From NCBI GenBank assembly GCA_023935145.1, contig CM043702.1, forward strand, positions 101,442,588-101,506,587: a stretch of 64,000 nt of DNA. Direction: 5' to 3'. This document shows, piece by piece, positions 63,780-64,000 of the stretch. The number at the start of each line of letters is the position of its first letter. Position 1 is the first letter of the stretch. This DNA comes from Bretschneidera sinensis. Lineage: Eukaryota; Streptophyta; Magnoliopsida; Brassicales; Akaniaceae. The notes below the pieces were generated by a model. That model saw only the letters and a list, made by a program, of their open reading frames with translations, was not told the DNA's origin and did not search any database. Made by a program: the position numbers and the translations under genes.

Positions 63780-64000
63780 TATATCACATAGCTCTGATAG
63801 ATGGTAAGCACGGTATTTTGTATGCTTTAATTCATCTGGTCCTGCATCTGCTATTGCGTCTACTCTAGGCATTGTTTTCTTTCATCGAAACGTCGTTCTA
63901 CCTCATGGACTCGTTGACTAACCATCTCCTCGATTTGTTGTTGTATATGCTCCTACTCAATAAATGGGGAGCCTCGAGCCCTGAAGAAGGTGGGAATGGT
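63780..64000 (-). pseudogene. Coiled-coil ORF fragment of a minus-strand CACTA-type gene
   Basis: The minus strand from the window edge encodes HIQQQIEEMVSQRVHEVERR and FDERKQ, later QMQDQMN, with in-frame stops. Such glutamine- and arginine-rich coiled coils occur at the C-terminus of Transposase_24-type proteins of plant CACTA elements. It lies on the inner side of the terminus at 61580, so it fits as the second gene of that element. Confidence 0.45.

Overview
The window is plant nuclear DNA, most likely from a eudicot with a TE-rich genome. It holds one recognisable host gene, plant-specific LTR retrotransposon lineages (Tork-like Copia; Athila-like, Tekay/Del-like and Tat-like Ty3/gypsy), CACTA transposons, AT-rich spacers and plant-type introns. 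There are no bacterial operons, CRISPR arrays or recognisable tRNA/rRNA genes. The species cannot be named from the sequence alone.

About 80% of the window is a stack of nested retrotransposons, and the order of events can be read from target-site duplications (TSDs). (i) 1-12100: a minus-strand Tekay-type gypsy (Tekay-1, 5' LTR at its right end) is split by a complete Tork-type Copia element (Copia-1, 1805-8092, TSD TTGTT). (ii) 12187-33089: remains of another Copia element (Copia-Z). Its LTR copies lie at 12187-13305 and 31485-33089. Its interior carries an Athila-like gypsy (Ath-X, 13686-26950), which was itself hit by a gag-protease-only gypsy (19230-25303, TSD CTTGC). Copia-Z also carries a very long solo Tekay LTR (27606-30561, TSD CATAC), which sits in its reverse transcriptase active-site motif. 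(iii) 33090-52607: a minus-strand Tat-like gypsy whose gag is split by a second Tekay element (Tekay-2, 35662-51896, TSD TTAGG). Tekay-2 contains a 5'-truncated Athila-like copy (Ath-Y, 37618-42594), and its own 5' LTR was hit by a second Tork-type Copia (Copia-2, 44379-50041, TSD CAAAT).

52608-53590 has no recognised gene. 53591-56397 (minus strand) is the one host gene, a six-exon Mn-type cation diffusion facilitator of the MTP9/MTP10 type. All splice junctions are GT-AG and in phase, but exon 5 is one base short, which predicts a frameshift. 56945-57645 is another Tekay LTR fragment. From 57646 on, a decayed CACTA (En/Spm) transposon on the plus strand carries Tnp2/DUF4218/DUF4216-type coding exons, one of them tandemly duplicated, and a second, Transposase_24-like gene. 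A further CACTA terminus lies at 61580, followed by GTCGCAATT-type subterminal repeats, a seven-copy ~171-bp tandem repeat, and a fragment of a minus-strand coiled-coil ORF at the window edge.

No element looks currently active: every pol region carries stops, frameshifts or deletions. The most unusual observations are a ~54-bp segment inverted between the two LTRs of Tekay-2, the size-variable repeat array in the Tekay LTRs (none to three ~335-bp higher-order units), a gag-only gypsy that has a perfect TSD but no 3' LTR, and a mosaic LTR that joins Copia-like and Athila-like segments.
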